A stretch of 43,195 bases of DNA from Micromonospora sp. 15K316 (GTDB taxonomy: Bacteria; Actinomycetota; Actinomycetes; Mycobacteriales; Micromonosporaceae): contig NZ_SMKG01000027.1 of the NCBI RefSeq assembly GCF_004348525.1, forward strand, positions 1 through 43,195, read 5' to 3'. Below the pieces are notes generated by a model, which worked only from the letters and a program-made list of their open reading frames with translations, made no database searches and was not told where the DNA came from. Of the stretch, positions 17,112-25,325 are shown one piece after another (within the stretch, counting starts at the first letter, position 1; each line of letters starts with the position of its first letter). The translations under genes and the position numbers were made by a program.

Positions 17112-17294
17112 CGCACCTGTCCCCGACGGTCCACGAACCCGCACGCCCGGCACCGCGACCCGCAGGACGCCACCCGGCCGGCCGGGAAGGTCGACAGCGC
17201 GCCGCGCACCGGACTCCCCGCGCCGGGGCCGCGGAGCCGGCCACCGACGGTTCCGGCCCAGGCATAGGCCGCCCGGCCCCGGGTAGGCCCCGCC

Positions 17295-17843
17295 ATGCGG
17301 TACACGGATCCGGAGCTTCGACAGCGGCTCAAGGACGAGATCCAGGCCTCCGACAAGGGCGGGCGCCCGGGACAGTGGTCGGCGCGTAAGTCGCAGCTGC
17401 TCACGAAGGAGTACCAGAAGCGCGGCGGGGGCTACCAGGGTCCGCGGGACGAGCGGCAACAGAACCTGCGGCGCTGGGGCAACGAGCAGTGGCAGACCCG
17501 GGAGGGCGGGACGCGGGCGCGCAAGGACGGCGAGACGAGCCGTTACCTGCCCAAACGGGCCTGGGAGAAGCTCTCTGACGAGGAACGCCGCGCGACCGAC
17601 GCCAAGAAGAGGAGGGCGTCGCGGTCCGGCAGGCAGTTCGTGTCGAACACCGGACCGGCGAAACGGGCGCGCAGCGCCGCCACCTCCATCGACCGGCTCC
17701 TGGACCTGCGCGTGGCCGAGGCGGTCAAGCGTGTCCCCCACCTCGACACGGGCCAGCTCAGGACGGCGCTGCGGCGTGAGCGCGACGGCAAGGGCCGCAA
17801 GACGCTCGTCCGGCGGCTGGAGTCGGAGCTCGACCGGCGGTGA
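17295..17843 (+). CDS. DUF5872-family protein
   Basis: 182 residues, very basic and hydrophilic. It matches the actinobacterial DUF5872 pattern: YTDPELRQRLK at the start, GGRPGQWSARKSQLL, then YLPKRAWEKL and RRATDAKKR. The last 60 residues form a helical Lys/Arg-rich tail that may bind nucleic acid. No catalytic motif, signal or membrane segment is visible. ATG 17295 begins the conserved region directly; the ribosome site is weak. Family members are widespread in actinomycetes and their function is not known to me. It is convergent with the anti-sigma gene. Confidence 0.8.
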   Translation: MRYTDPELRQRLKDEIQASDKGGRPGQWSARKSQLLTKEYQKRGGGYQGPRDERQQNLRRWGNEQWQTREGGTRARKDGETSRYLPKRAWEKLSDEERRATDAKKRRASRSGRQFVSNTGPAKRARSAATSIDRLLDLRVAEAVKRVPHLDTGQLRTALRRERDGKGRKTLVRRLESELDRR

Positions 17844-17940
17844 CCGGTCCCCGCCGGCCCGCCCGAGAGTCCCGGCCGCTCGGCCGCCGGACAGTGGCGC
17901 GACCCGCGGCCCGGACGGCGATCCCCCGCGGCCACGTCGA

Positions 17941-18690
17941 TCAGGCCGCGGTGCGATCCCGATGGTGCGCCGAGCCGGGGTGGGGCGGCAGGAGCCGCAG
18001 GGTCGGCGGGGGCGCCTCGTCCTCCGCCGGGAGTCGCCACTGGGTCTCGTCGCCGCGACCTCGGGTGGCCGGGCCGTCCGGGCGCAGTCGGGGCCGGGAC
18101 AGCGCGATGACTATCGCGTACCCGGCGAGCAGGAATCCGTGGCTGACCAACCGGGCGACCTCCACCCGACCGGTCACCATGTCGTTCGCCGAGAGCAGCA
18201 CCAGGGTGCCGACGAACGCGCTCAGCATCGGCACCAGACCGGTCGGCGGGGTACGCCGGGCCGCCACGAAGAGGAAGCCGGCGCCCACGGCGACATTCCA
18301 CGCGGCCGACTCGTGCCAGAGGTGGCCCGACGCCAGCGCGCCGGCGGGATGGATGTGCTCGCCGGCGGCTCCGCGACCGATCTGCACCAGCCCCAGGACG
18401 AGTTGCATGGCGCCGACCAGGCCCAACGCGCTGCGGAGCGTGAGCAGCAACCGGTTCGGCCGGCGGCGCTTCTCGGGCGCGGGCAGCGCCGCCAGGACCA
18501 CGTCGGTGAGATCGCGTCCGGGCGTCGGGACGGAGAGGCGTGCCCGGCGGGTCACGGCGGCGGCCCGGTCGAACCACGCCCGGCAGTCGTCGCACCCGGC
18601 CAGGTGAGCGTCGGCGGCCGTCCGTTCGGCGGGGGTCTCCTCGCCGTCGAGCTGCGCCGACAGGACCTCACGCCACTGCTGACACCTCAT
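17941..18690 (-). CDS. Zinc-finger anti-sigma factor with histidine-rich membrane domain
   Basis: 249 residues. The N-terminus is a ZAS/zf-HC2 domain with Cys 3, His 29, Cys 33 and Cys 36 (HLAGCDDC), which holds ECF sigma factors inactive. About four membrane helices follow (near 82-105, 125-148, 152-175 and 180-200). The first outer loop carries several histidines (GEHIHPAGAL, GHLWHESAAW), which could bind a metal. The tail is Pro/His/Arg-rich. It lies 78 bp downstream of the sigma gene on the same strand, so the pair is co-transcribed but not translationally coupled. A copper or envelope signal is inferred from the divergent CopC-type gene. Confidence 0.85.
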   Translation of the reverse strand: MRCQQWREVLSAQLDGEETPAERTAADAHLAGCDDCRAWFDRAAAVTRRARLSVPTPGRDLTDVVLAALPAPEKRRRPNRLLLTLRSALGLVGAMQLVLGLVQIGRGAAGEHIHPAGALASGHLWHESAAWNVAVGAGFLFVAARRTPPTGLVPMLSAFVGTLVLLSANDMVTGRVEVARLVSHGFLLAGYAIVIALSRPRLRPDGPATRGRGDETQWRLPAEDEAPPPTLRLLPPHPGSAHHRDRTAA

Positions 18691-18768
18691 GTACCGGTAG
18701 TCGTGGCAGCGGCGACGTTGGTTCCCGGGAGTTTCGCTCCGACGCAGGTCACAGCGGGGACCGGCGAG

Positions 18769-19338
18769 TCAGCCGGCCTCGTGGTCGCCACGACGCGCCC
18801 CCGATCCCGGCCGGACGTCCATGGCGACGAGAAGATCTTCCCGAGCGCGGGCCACCCGGGAGCGGATGGTGCCGACCGGGCAGTCGCACACCTCGGCGGC
18901 CTCGGCGTAGGAGAGGCCCAGCACCTGGGTGGCGACGAACGCCTCGCGCCGGTCGGCGGGCAACTCCGCGATCAGCCGCTCCAGGACCACCTGCCGCTCG
19001 AACCCGCTGCGGAGGGTGTCCGCGGTGTCGTACCCGTCCGGCACCGGCACGGTCCGGGGACGGGCGACGGCCGCGCGGACGTGGTCGACGGCCACCCGGC
19101 GGGCGATCGTGAAGAGCCAGGTCCGCGCGGAGGAGCGCCCGGCGAACGACGGGAGGGAGCGCACCGCCCGCAGGAACGTCTCCTGCGCCAGGTCGTCCGC
19201 CTCGGCGGGGGCGGTCAGGGCGGCGAGGAAGCGCCGGACCTGCGGCTGGGTCGCCTGGACGAACCGCGCGGCGGCGGCCTGGTCACCCTTGGCGGCGGCG
19301 AGCGCCCACGCCGTGATCTCCGCCTCGTCGTCCGCCAT
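18769..19338 (-). CDS. ECF sigma factor, SigC-like
   Basis: 189 residues. ATG 19338 is chosen because GGAGG lies five bases upstream; a GTG six bases earlier would overlap that site. Region 2 covers about 25-92 (ADDLAQETFLRAV, then RTWLFTIARRVAVDHVR) and region 4 about 112-168 (LPADRREAFVATQVLGLSYAEAAEV, then GTIRSRVARARE). RSSARTWL and the short region between the domains resemble mycobacterial SigC. It is followed by its anti-sigma gene and is divergent from a CopC-type protein, which fits the proposed link of SigC-type sigmas with copper. The symbol is left blank because orthology is not tested. Confidence 0.9.
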   Translation of the reverse strand: MADDEAEITAWALAAAKGDQAAAARFVQATQPQVRRFLAALTAPAEADDLAQETFLRAVRSLPSFAGRSSARTWLFTIARRVAVDHVRAAVARPRTVPVPDGYDTADTLRSGFERQVVLERLIAELPADRREAFVATQVLGLSYAEAAEVCDCPVGTIRSRVARAREDLLVAMDVRPGSGARRGDHEAG

Positions 19339-19547
19339 CTCCACCTCCGGTCACGCCGCCGGGTCCGCGGAAGCGGTTACGACGACCTGTAGTAACACGG
19401 CGGCAGCGTACCCCATCCGCCTGAACGGCGAAGGAGAAAGTTTCGTACCGCGCACCGACATGATGAGTTGATCGAGGGGGAACTTTTGGCCATCCGTATA
19501 AAAGGTTATCGAAGTCTTGATTGAAGCTCGGCTGTCGTGAGAATGCG
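19339..19547. promoter_or_regulatory. Divergent promoter region between sigma factor and CopC-type gene
   Basis: 209 bp, markedly richer in A/T than its surroundings. On the plus strand GGGGGAAC (19476-19483) is followed by CGTATAAAA (19495-19503), and on the minus strand GAAAC is followed 12 bases later by CGTTC. These resemble ECF -35 and -10 elements, but the 11-12 base spacing is shorter than the usual 16-17, so I do not claim a defined promoter. The sigma factor probably reads both directions. Confidence 0.3.
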
Positions 19548-21557
19548 ATGATGCCTCTCCCCCCGGCTCTCCGGCGCATCGCCTCGGGCCTGCTCGCGCT
19601 CCTGCTCAGCTCCGCGGTCGCGGTCGTCGCGTCCGCCCCGCCCGCCGCCGCTCACGGCACCCTGGCGGCCGCCACCCCGGCGGACGGCTCGGCGGTCGGC
19701 CGGCCGGTGACGGAGGTGTGGCTCTACTTCACCGAGAGGGCCGCCGCCAACGCCTACTTCACCATCACCGCGCCGGGCGGTGGTCGGGTCGACAGCGGCT
19801 GGACGCAGGGCGAACCCAAGCCACTGGAGAAGCCGGTACGGGAGTACTTCCTCGTCGACGGGAAGTTCGAACCGCGCGAGTACTCGACGGGGTTCCCGGC
19901 GGTGATCCGGATCGCCCACCTGCCACGGCCCGGGCAGTACTCGGTCAGCTACCTGACGGTGGCCTCGGACGGCGACACGGTCCGGGGCGCGACCACCTTC
20001 CGCTACACCGGAGCGGCGACGGCCGCCCCGCAGGGCTGGCAGCCGCCCACCGACCAACCCGACCCGGCGCTGATCGCGGCCACCGAACAGCACGGCAACC
20101 CGGGAGCCGGCGCGGCGACGTCGACGAGCCCGGCGCCCGCGCCGGCCGTCGCGTCGTCCCCGCCCGCGGCGGCGGCACCGGCGACCGGCGCCGCCGACGA
20201 GGGCGGCCTCGGGTGGGCGGCGTGGACCGGCGGGGCGGTGGCGGCGGTGGCGGTGGCGCTGATCGGCCTGGCCGTCCGGAGCCGCCGCACCCCGGGCAGC
20301 GCCTCCGGCCGGGCCCGCGCCCCGGCCGCGACCGCCGGCCGCCGGGGCAGCGGCGCGCGGGCCCGAGCGGGCAGCGGCGCGGGACGTCGCACGGGCGCCG
20401 GCAACCGGGCCGGCTCGGCCGCCGGCAGCCGTGGGCGGCCCGGCGCCGTCCCGGCGGCACCGAAGGTCGGCACGGCCGTCACCGCCGCCACCGGGTCACC
20501 GCCGCCGAAACAGCGTCCGCACGCGCGCGCCGCGACCGGCGGTGATCCGCGGACCGGCGCCGGCCACGCCGACCTGCGCGGCGGTGCGGAGGGCGCCGCG
20601 ACCCTCCGGCCCCGGCTGAGCAACCCACGCCTCGCGCTGCTCGTCGGTGGCCTGCTGGTGGCCCTCGTGGCCGGGTTCGCGCTGGGGCGCGTCGGCGCGG
20701 GCGACGCACGGACCGGCGCCGGCGCGCAGGGGATCGCCGCACCGGGCGCCGATCCCGTCGCCGCGGGGCAGGCGGAGTCGGCGACGGACGGGCACCAACA
20801 CGCCCCGGGCGCGGGGCCGCACACGCACCCCGGTGACGGCGGCACCGGACAGACGCAGGCGGCCGGTACGACGGTCAGCGCCGGTGGGTACACCCTTCAG
20901 CCGGAGCAGCGGTCCCAGCCGGCCGGCGTCACCGCGGAGTACCGCTTCCGGATCACCGGCACCGACCGGCGGGCGGCCACCCGCTTCGCGGTCGTGCACG
21001 AGAAGACGCTGCACCTGATCGTGGTTGGTCGGGACCTGACCGGGTACCAGCACCTCCACCCCACGATGGCGGCCGACGGCACCTGGAGCGTCCCGCTGCG
21101 CTTGTCCAAGGCCGGCGGCTACCGCGTCTACGCCGACTTCTCGGTCACCACCGCCGCCGGCACCCCGCTGCCCCTCGTGCTCGGCGTCGACCACGAGGTG
21201 CCGGGCGCGCACACCCCGACCGCGCTGCCCGCGGCGCAACCGGGGGCGAGCGCCGGGCCGTTCACGGTGTCGATGGAGGGAACGCCCACGGTGGGGATGA
21301 TGTCCCCGACGTCCTTCCGGATCAGCCGCGCCGGCACCCCCGCCCCGGTAGAGCGCTACCTGGGGGCGTACGGGCACCTGGTCGTCGTCCGCGAGGGCGA
21401 CCTCGGCTACGTGCACGTCCACCCCGAGCCGGAGCTGGTCGACGGGGCTGTCAAGTTCTGGCTGACCCCGCCGAGCCCGGGCCGCTACCGGGCGTTCTTC
21501 GACTTCCGCAGCGGCGGTGCGGTGCACACGGCGGAGTACACGATCGACGTACGCTGA
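19548..21557 (+). CDS. CopC-domain membrane protein fused to a C-terminal tandem HxHP domain
   Basis: 669 residues. A signal peptide (1-35, ending AAA) is followed by a CopC domain that begins with His 36, which would become the N-terminal copper ligand after cleavage. The second ligand motif, normally DGH, reads DGD at 141-143. After a Pro/Ala linker come a membrane helix (about 223-245), an Arg/Gly/Ala-rich cytoplasmic stretch of about 110 residues, and a second helix (about 362-385). An outer His-rich linker (GHQHAPGAGPHTHPG) leads to a domain with two similar halves, each with an HxHP motif (His 502/504 and 623/625). ATG 19548 precedes the signal closely; TTG 19521 in the same frame is less likely. 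Periplasm-side copper binding is inferred. Confidence 0.85.
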   Translation: MMPLPPALRRIASGLLALLLSSAVAVVASAPPAAAHGTLAAATPADGSAVGRPVTEVWLYFTERAAANAYFTITAPGGGRVDSGWTQGEPKPLEKPVREYFLVDGKFEPREYSTGFPAVIRIAHLPRPGQYSVSYLTVASDGDTVRGATTFRYTGAATAAPQGWQPPTDQPDPALIAATEQHGNPGAGAATSTSPAPAPAVASSPPAAAAPATGAADEGGLGWAAWTGGAVAAVAVALIGLAVRSRRTPGSASGRARAPAATAGRRGSGARARAGSGAGRRTGAGNRAGSAAGSRGRPGAVPAAPKVGTAVTAATGSPPPKQRPHARAATGGDPRTGAGHADLRGGAEGAATLRPRLSNPRLALLVGGLLVALVAGFALGRVGAGDARTGAGAQGIAAPGADPVAAGQAESATDGHQHAPGAGPHTHPGDGGTGQTQAAGTTVSAGGYTLQPEQRSQPAGVTAEYRFRITGTDRRAATRFAVVHEKTLHLIVVGRDLTGYQHLHPTMAADGTWSVPLRLSKAGGYRVYADFSVTTAAGTPLPLVLGVDHEVPGAHTPTALPAAQPGASAGPFTVSMEGTPTVGMMSPTSFRISRAGTPAPVERYLGAYGHLVVVREGDLGYVHVHPEPELVDGAVKFWLTPPSPGRYRAFFDFRSGGAVHTAEYTIDVR

Positions 21558-21567
21558 GCGCCGCCGG

Positions 21568-22266
21568 TCAGCCCGTACGCACGGCGGCGACGACCCGGCG
21601 GACCTCGTCGCCGTCGGTGGCCTCGCGCCCGTCGCGGGACACCGGCGCCCGCAGGTGCACCTCGCGCGCCCCGGTCTCCGCGAGCACCTGCCGGACGTTG
21701 TGCGACCGGATCCCGCCCCCGGCGATCACCCGCAGCCGGTCGCCCGCGCGCTGCCGCAGCTCGGCGATCCGTGCGGCGCCGGCCAGGGCGGTGGTCGCCG
21801 CGCCCGAGGTGAGCACGGCGTCCGCCCCGAGGTCGATGATCTCCTCGATCGCCCGCAACTGGTCGTCGACCTCGTCGAAGGCCTTGTGCACGGTCACCGG
21901 GAGCGGCCCGGCGGCCGCGATCAGCCGACCCAGCACGGGCAGGTCGAGGCCGCCGTCGGCGGTGATGGCGCCGACCACCACCCCGACCGCGAGGCCGTAC
22001 GGATTGGGCAGCCGCCGGATCGCCTCGATGTCGGCGAGCATGACCTCCTCCTCGACCTCGGTCACCCGGAAGTCGCCACCACGGGGACGGACCATGACCC
22101 GCAGCCCCGCCCGGCGCAACGTCCGCAGGGCGACCTCGACAGTCCCGAGGCTGGGCGTGGTGCCACCCTGGCCGAGGTCGGCGCAGAGCTCCAACCGGTC
22201 GGCGCCGGCCGCCTCGGCCACCAGGGCGGTCGGTACGTCGCTGACGCAGATCTCCACAGTGGTCAT
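21568..22266 (-). CDS. cutC: CutC-family TIM-barrel protein
   Basis: 232 residues, the usual length of the family. Hallmarks are VEICVSDVPTALVAEAAGADRLELC at the start, VMVRPRGGDF, a central VVVGAITADG, HKAFDEV and VLTSGAA, then IAGGGI and EVHLRAPV near the end. The family is named for copper homeostasis, but the E. coli cutC phenotype was later ascribed to the MicL small RNA, so the reaction is open. Here ATG 22266 overlaps the ABC ATPase stop by ATGA, which makes it the last gene of a transporter operon. This argues for a metabolic role with the imported compound; the adjacent CopC-type gene is convergent and 10 bp away, not in the same operon. Confidence 0.9.
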   Translation of the reverse strand: MTTVEICVSDVPTALVAEAAGADRLELCADLGQGGTTPSLGTVEVALRTLRRAGLRVMVRPRGGDFRVTEVEEEVMLADIEAIRRLPNPYGLAVGVVVGAITADGGLDLPVLGRLIAAAGPLPVTVHKAFDEVDDQLRAIEEIIDLGADAVLTSGAATTALAGAARIAELRQRAGDRLRVIAGGGIRSHNVRQVLAETGAREVHLRAPVSRDGREATDGDEVRRVVAAVRTG

Positions 22267-24392
22267 GCGGCCGCCCCGGTCCCTGCGGGCGCCGGAACCG
22301 ACTCGGGGCGCAGCGGGAAGTGGCAGGCCACCTGGTGCCGGTCGCCGGCCAGCGGCGGCTCCGTCTCGCAGATCTCCTGGGCCAGCGGGCAGCGGGTCCG
22401 GAACCGGCACCCGGTGGGCGGGTTCAGGGCGCTGGGCAGCTCGCCCCGGATGGTGACGCCGTCGCGGGCCGCCGTGGCGTTCGGGGTGACGGACGGGACG
22501 GCGTCGATGAGCGCCTGCGTGTACGGGTGCCGGGCCGCCCGGACCACCTCCCGGGCGGGTCCGACCTCGACGAGTTTGCCGAGGTACATCACGCCGATGC
22601 GGTCCGCCATGTAGTCGACGACCGACAGGTCGTGGCTGATGAAGACGTACGCCAGGCCCAGCTCGCGCTGCAGGTCCCGCATGAGGTTGAGCACCTGCGC
22701 CTGGATCGACACGTCGAGCGCGCTCACCGGCTCGTCGCCGACGATCAGCCGGGGTTGCAGGGCCAGCGACCGGGCGAGCCCGATGCGCTGCAGCTGACCG
22801 CCGGAGAACTCGTGCGGGTAGCGCTCCAGGACGCGCCGGGAGAGCCCGACCTGGTCGAGCAGGTCGGCGATCCGTGCCCGCCGCGCCGCCCCGTCGCCCA
22901 CCTTCTGGATCTCGAGCGGCTCGGCGAGGATGGCGTCGACGCGCATCCGCGGGTTCATCGCGGCGTAGCTGTCCTGGAACATCAGCTGGACCTGGCGGTG
23001 CATCCGGCGGCGCTCCCGCCCGGCCAGGCCGGCGAGGTCGGTGCCGTCCAGCAGGATCTGGCCGGCGCTCGGCCGCTCCAGCCCCACGGCCAGCCGGCCC
23101 ACTGTGGACTTCCCGCAGCCGGACTCGCCGACCAGCCCGAAGGTCTCCCCCGGGGCGACCTCGAAGGAGACGTCCGCCACGGCGCTGACCTGCCCCGCGG
23201 TCCGGCGTAGCAGCCCGCGGCCGTGGGCGGCGTAGTTCTTGACCAGGTTGCGCACCGACAGGACGGGCGCCGCCGCCGGATCGACGCGAACCGGAGCCGG
23301 CTCCGCGGGCACCGGCTCGACCAGCACCGGGGTGGGCACCGTGACCGGCCCGGCGGGCGTCCCGGAGACCGGGTGCAGGCAGGCGAACTGGTGTTCACCA
23401 CCCGAGAGGCCGACGTCCGTGCTCCGGCACTCGTCGGTGACGTGCCGGCAGCGCGGCGCGAACCGGCAGCCGGTCAGCGGTCGGGACAGGTCCGGCGGCA
23501 GCCCGGGGATGCTGTAGAGCCGAGCGTGTTCCCCGGCCTCCCGGACCGCCGACTCGGGCAGCGCCTCCATCAGCGCCTCGGTGTAGCGGTGCCGGGGCGA
23601 ACGGAACAGCTCCCCGGTCGCGGCGGTCTCGACCACCCGCCCGGCGTACATGACGGCGACCCGGTCGGCGCGGCCCGCGATCACGCCCAGGTCGTGGGTG
23701 ACCAGGATGACCGCCATCCCGAACTCCTCGCGCAGGTCGTCGATGAGTTCGAGGATCTGCCGCTGGGTGGTGACGTCGAGCGCGGTGGTCGGCTCGTCGG
23801 CGATGAGCAGTCGCGGGGAGCAGACCAGGGCCATCGCGATGGCCACCCGCTGCCGCATCCCGCCGGAGAGCTCGTGCGGGTAGTTGTCCACGATCCGGTC
23901 GGGGCGGGGCATCCCCACCCGGCGCAGGATCTCGATGGCCCGCTCCCGCGCCTCCGCCTTGCCTGCTCCCTCGTGCACCCGGAGCGGTTCGGCGACCTGG
24001 TACCCGATCCGCATGGTCGGGTTGAGCGAGGTGAGCGGGTCCTGGAAGACCATGCCCATCCGGACCCCACGGATCCGGCGTACCTCGTCGGGCGCCAGCG
24101 ACCGCAGGTCCCGACCCTCGAAGAGGATCTGTCCCCCGGTCACCCGGCCGCCCTGTGGCAGCAGACCCATGATCGACAGGGCGGTCATCGTCTTGCCGCT
24201 GCCCGACTCGCCCACGACGCCGAGGGTCTCCCCCGGCATGACCTGGAGGCTCACTCCGTCGAGGGCGTGCACCGTGCCGCGGCGCAGCGCGATGTCCGTG
24301 TCGAGATCACGCAGTTCCAGCAGGGGCTGGACCGCGGCCCGCTCCCCGCCCGTCGGGTGCTGTCGGACCCTCGGTTCGGTCGATTCGCTCAT
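22263..24392 (-). CDS. Fused double ABC ATPase of a Dpp/Opp-type transporter
   Basis: 709 residues, two complete ATPases (DppD-like and DppF-like) in one chain. First half: Walker A GESGSGKT at 61-68, signature LSGGMRQR, Walker B LLIADEPTTALD, and an oligopeptide-type C-terminal extension with CRFAPRCRHVTDEC. A linker rich in Pro/Val/Glu at about 340-370 follows. Second half: Walker A GESGCGKST from 422, signature FSGGQLQR, Walker B LIVGDEPVSALD, and the matching CRFRTRCPLAQEIC extension. The cysteines are those of the Fe-S-like or metal site of OppD/DppD proteins. ATG 24392 follows AGGAGC. The gene lies 12 bp after the permease and overlaps cutC. Confidence 0.95.
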   Translation of the reverse strand: MSESTEPRVRQHPTGGERAAVQPLLELRDLDTDIALRRGTVHALDGVSLQVMPGETLGVVGESGSGKTMTALSIMGLLPQGGRVTGGQILFEGRDLRSLAPDEVRRIRGVRMGMVFQDPLTSLNPTMRIGYQVAEPLRVHEGAGKAEARERAIEILRRVGMPRPDRIVDNYPHELSGGMRQRVAIAMALVCSPRLLIADEPTTALDVTTQRQILELIDDLREEFGMAVILVTHDLGVIAGRADRVAVMYAGRVVETAATGELFRSPRHRYTEALMEALPESAVREAGEHARLYSIPGLPPDLSRPLTGCRFAPRCRHVTDECRSTDVGLSGGEHQFACLHPVSGTPAGPVTVPTPVLVEPVPAEPAPVRVDPAAAPVLSVRNLVKNYAAHGRGLLRRTAGQVSAVADVSFEVAPGETFGLVGESGCGKSTVGRLAVGLERPSAGQILLDGTDLAGLAGRERRRMHRQVQLMFQDSYAAMNPRMRVDAILAEPLEIQKVGDGAARRARIADLLDQVGLSRRVLERYPHEFSGGQLQRIGLARSLALQPRLIVGDEPVSALDVSIQAQVLNLMRDLQRELGLAYVFISHDLSVVDYMADRIGVMYLGKLVEVGPAREVVRAARHPYTQALIDAVPSVTPNATAARDGVTIRGELPSALNPPTGCRFRTRCPLAQEICETEPPLAGDRHQVACHFPLRPESVPAPAGTGAAA

Positions 24393-24404
24393 TTCGTGCT
24401 CCTG

Positions 24405-25325
24405 CTAGCGGCGACGGAGGCGGACCTCGAAGGCGTCCCTCAGCCCGTCGCCGATGAAGTTGAAGGCGAGGACGATGAGGATGATGGCGATGCCGGGCGG
24501 GTACAGCAGCCACCAGTGGCCGCTGTAGGTGTCCGCGAGCCCGTCGGAGAGCATCCCGCCCCAGTTCGCCGCGGGCGGGGGGACGCCGAGGCCGAGGAAG
24601 GACAGGTACGCGACGTAGAGGATCGCGTCGGCGACCTGGAAGGTCGCGTTCACGATCACCGTTCCGATGGCGTTCGGCACGATGTGCCGGCGCACCGCCC
24701 GGCCGCCCGTGCCGCCCATCCCCCGCATCGCCTGGACGTACTCGCGCGAGCGCAGGGTCAGCGCCTCACCGCGGACCAGCCGGGCCGGCCCCAGCCAGGC
24801 GAAGGCGCCGATGATGACGATGAGCATCGGCACGCTGGGGGTGACGATGGCGGCGAGCAGCATGAACAGGAACAGCGACGGGATGGACATCATCGCGTCG
24901 ACCACCCGCATCATGGCCGCGTCGGCCCAGCCGCCGACGAACCCGGCGACGGCGCCCCAGATCGTGCCGACCGCGGTGGCGAGGATCCCCGCCGCGAGCC
25001 CGACGATGATCGAGGTCTGACCGCCGAGCATGAGCCGGCCCAGCTGGTCGTAGCCGACCCCGTCGGTGCCGAGCGGGTGCCCCTGCTCGCCGGGGGCCAG
25101 GTGCACGGCGGTGAGGTCCGTGTGCACCTGGTCGGTGTGGTAGAAGACCGGGCCGAGGAAACAGAGCCCGGCCAGCAGGATGAACAGGCCCAGGCCCACC
25201 AGGGCGAGCCGGTTCTCGCAGAAGACGACCAGCCCCTGCCGCCAGAGGCCGCGTACCGGCGCCTCGGTGGCGTCGGCCGGTTCGGGGGCGGCGCCGGGGC
25301 GGGCCGCCTCGGAGAGTGTGGTCAT
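24405..25325 (-). CDS. ABC transporter permease, DppC/OppC type
   Basis: 306 residues. An N-terminal cytoplasmic arm leads to a first helix (about 43-62), then an outer loop of about 50 residues and five more helices, as in DppC. The ATPase-coupling EAA loop is at about 190-215 (REYVQAMRGMGGTGGRAVRRHIVPNAIG). The C-terminus ends in FNFIGDGLRDAFEVRLRR, typical of the family. ATG 25325 overlaps the stop of the first permease by ATGA. Confidence 0.95.
   Translation of the reverse strand: MTTLSEAARPGAAPEPADATEAPVRGLWRQGLVVFCENRLALVGLGLFILLAGLCFLGPVFYHTDQVHTDLTAVHLAPGEQGHPLGTDGVGYDQLGRLMLGGQTSIIVGLAAGILATAVGTIWGAVAGFVGGWADAAMMRVVDAMMSIPSLFLFMLLAAIVTPSVPMLIVIIGAFAWLGPARLVRGEALTLRSREYVQAMRGMGGTGGRAVRRHIVPNAIGTVIVNATFQVADAILYVAYLSFLGLGVPPPAANWGGMLSDGLADTYSGHWWLLYPPGIAIILIVLAFNFIGDGLRDAFEVRLRRR

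Noticed and set aside
15164..17404. 746-residue minus-strand frame opposite the phosphodiesterase gene
   Set aside because: Low-complexity shadow; the plus-strand frame has intact GDPD motifs and a signal peptide.
19476..19503. ECF promoter GGGGGAAC ... CGTATAAAA before the CopC-type gene
   Set aside because: The elements look right but the 11-base spacing is too short for known ECF promoters; kept only as a low-confidence region.
17941..22266. One copper operon joining anti-sigma, CopC-type protein and CutC
   Set aside because: Strands and overlaps contradict it: cutC belongs to the ABC operon by ATGA overlap and is convergent with the CopC-type gene.
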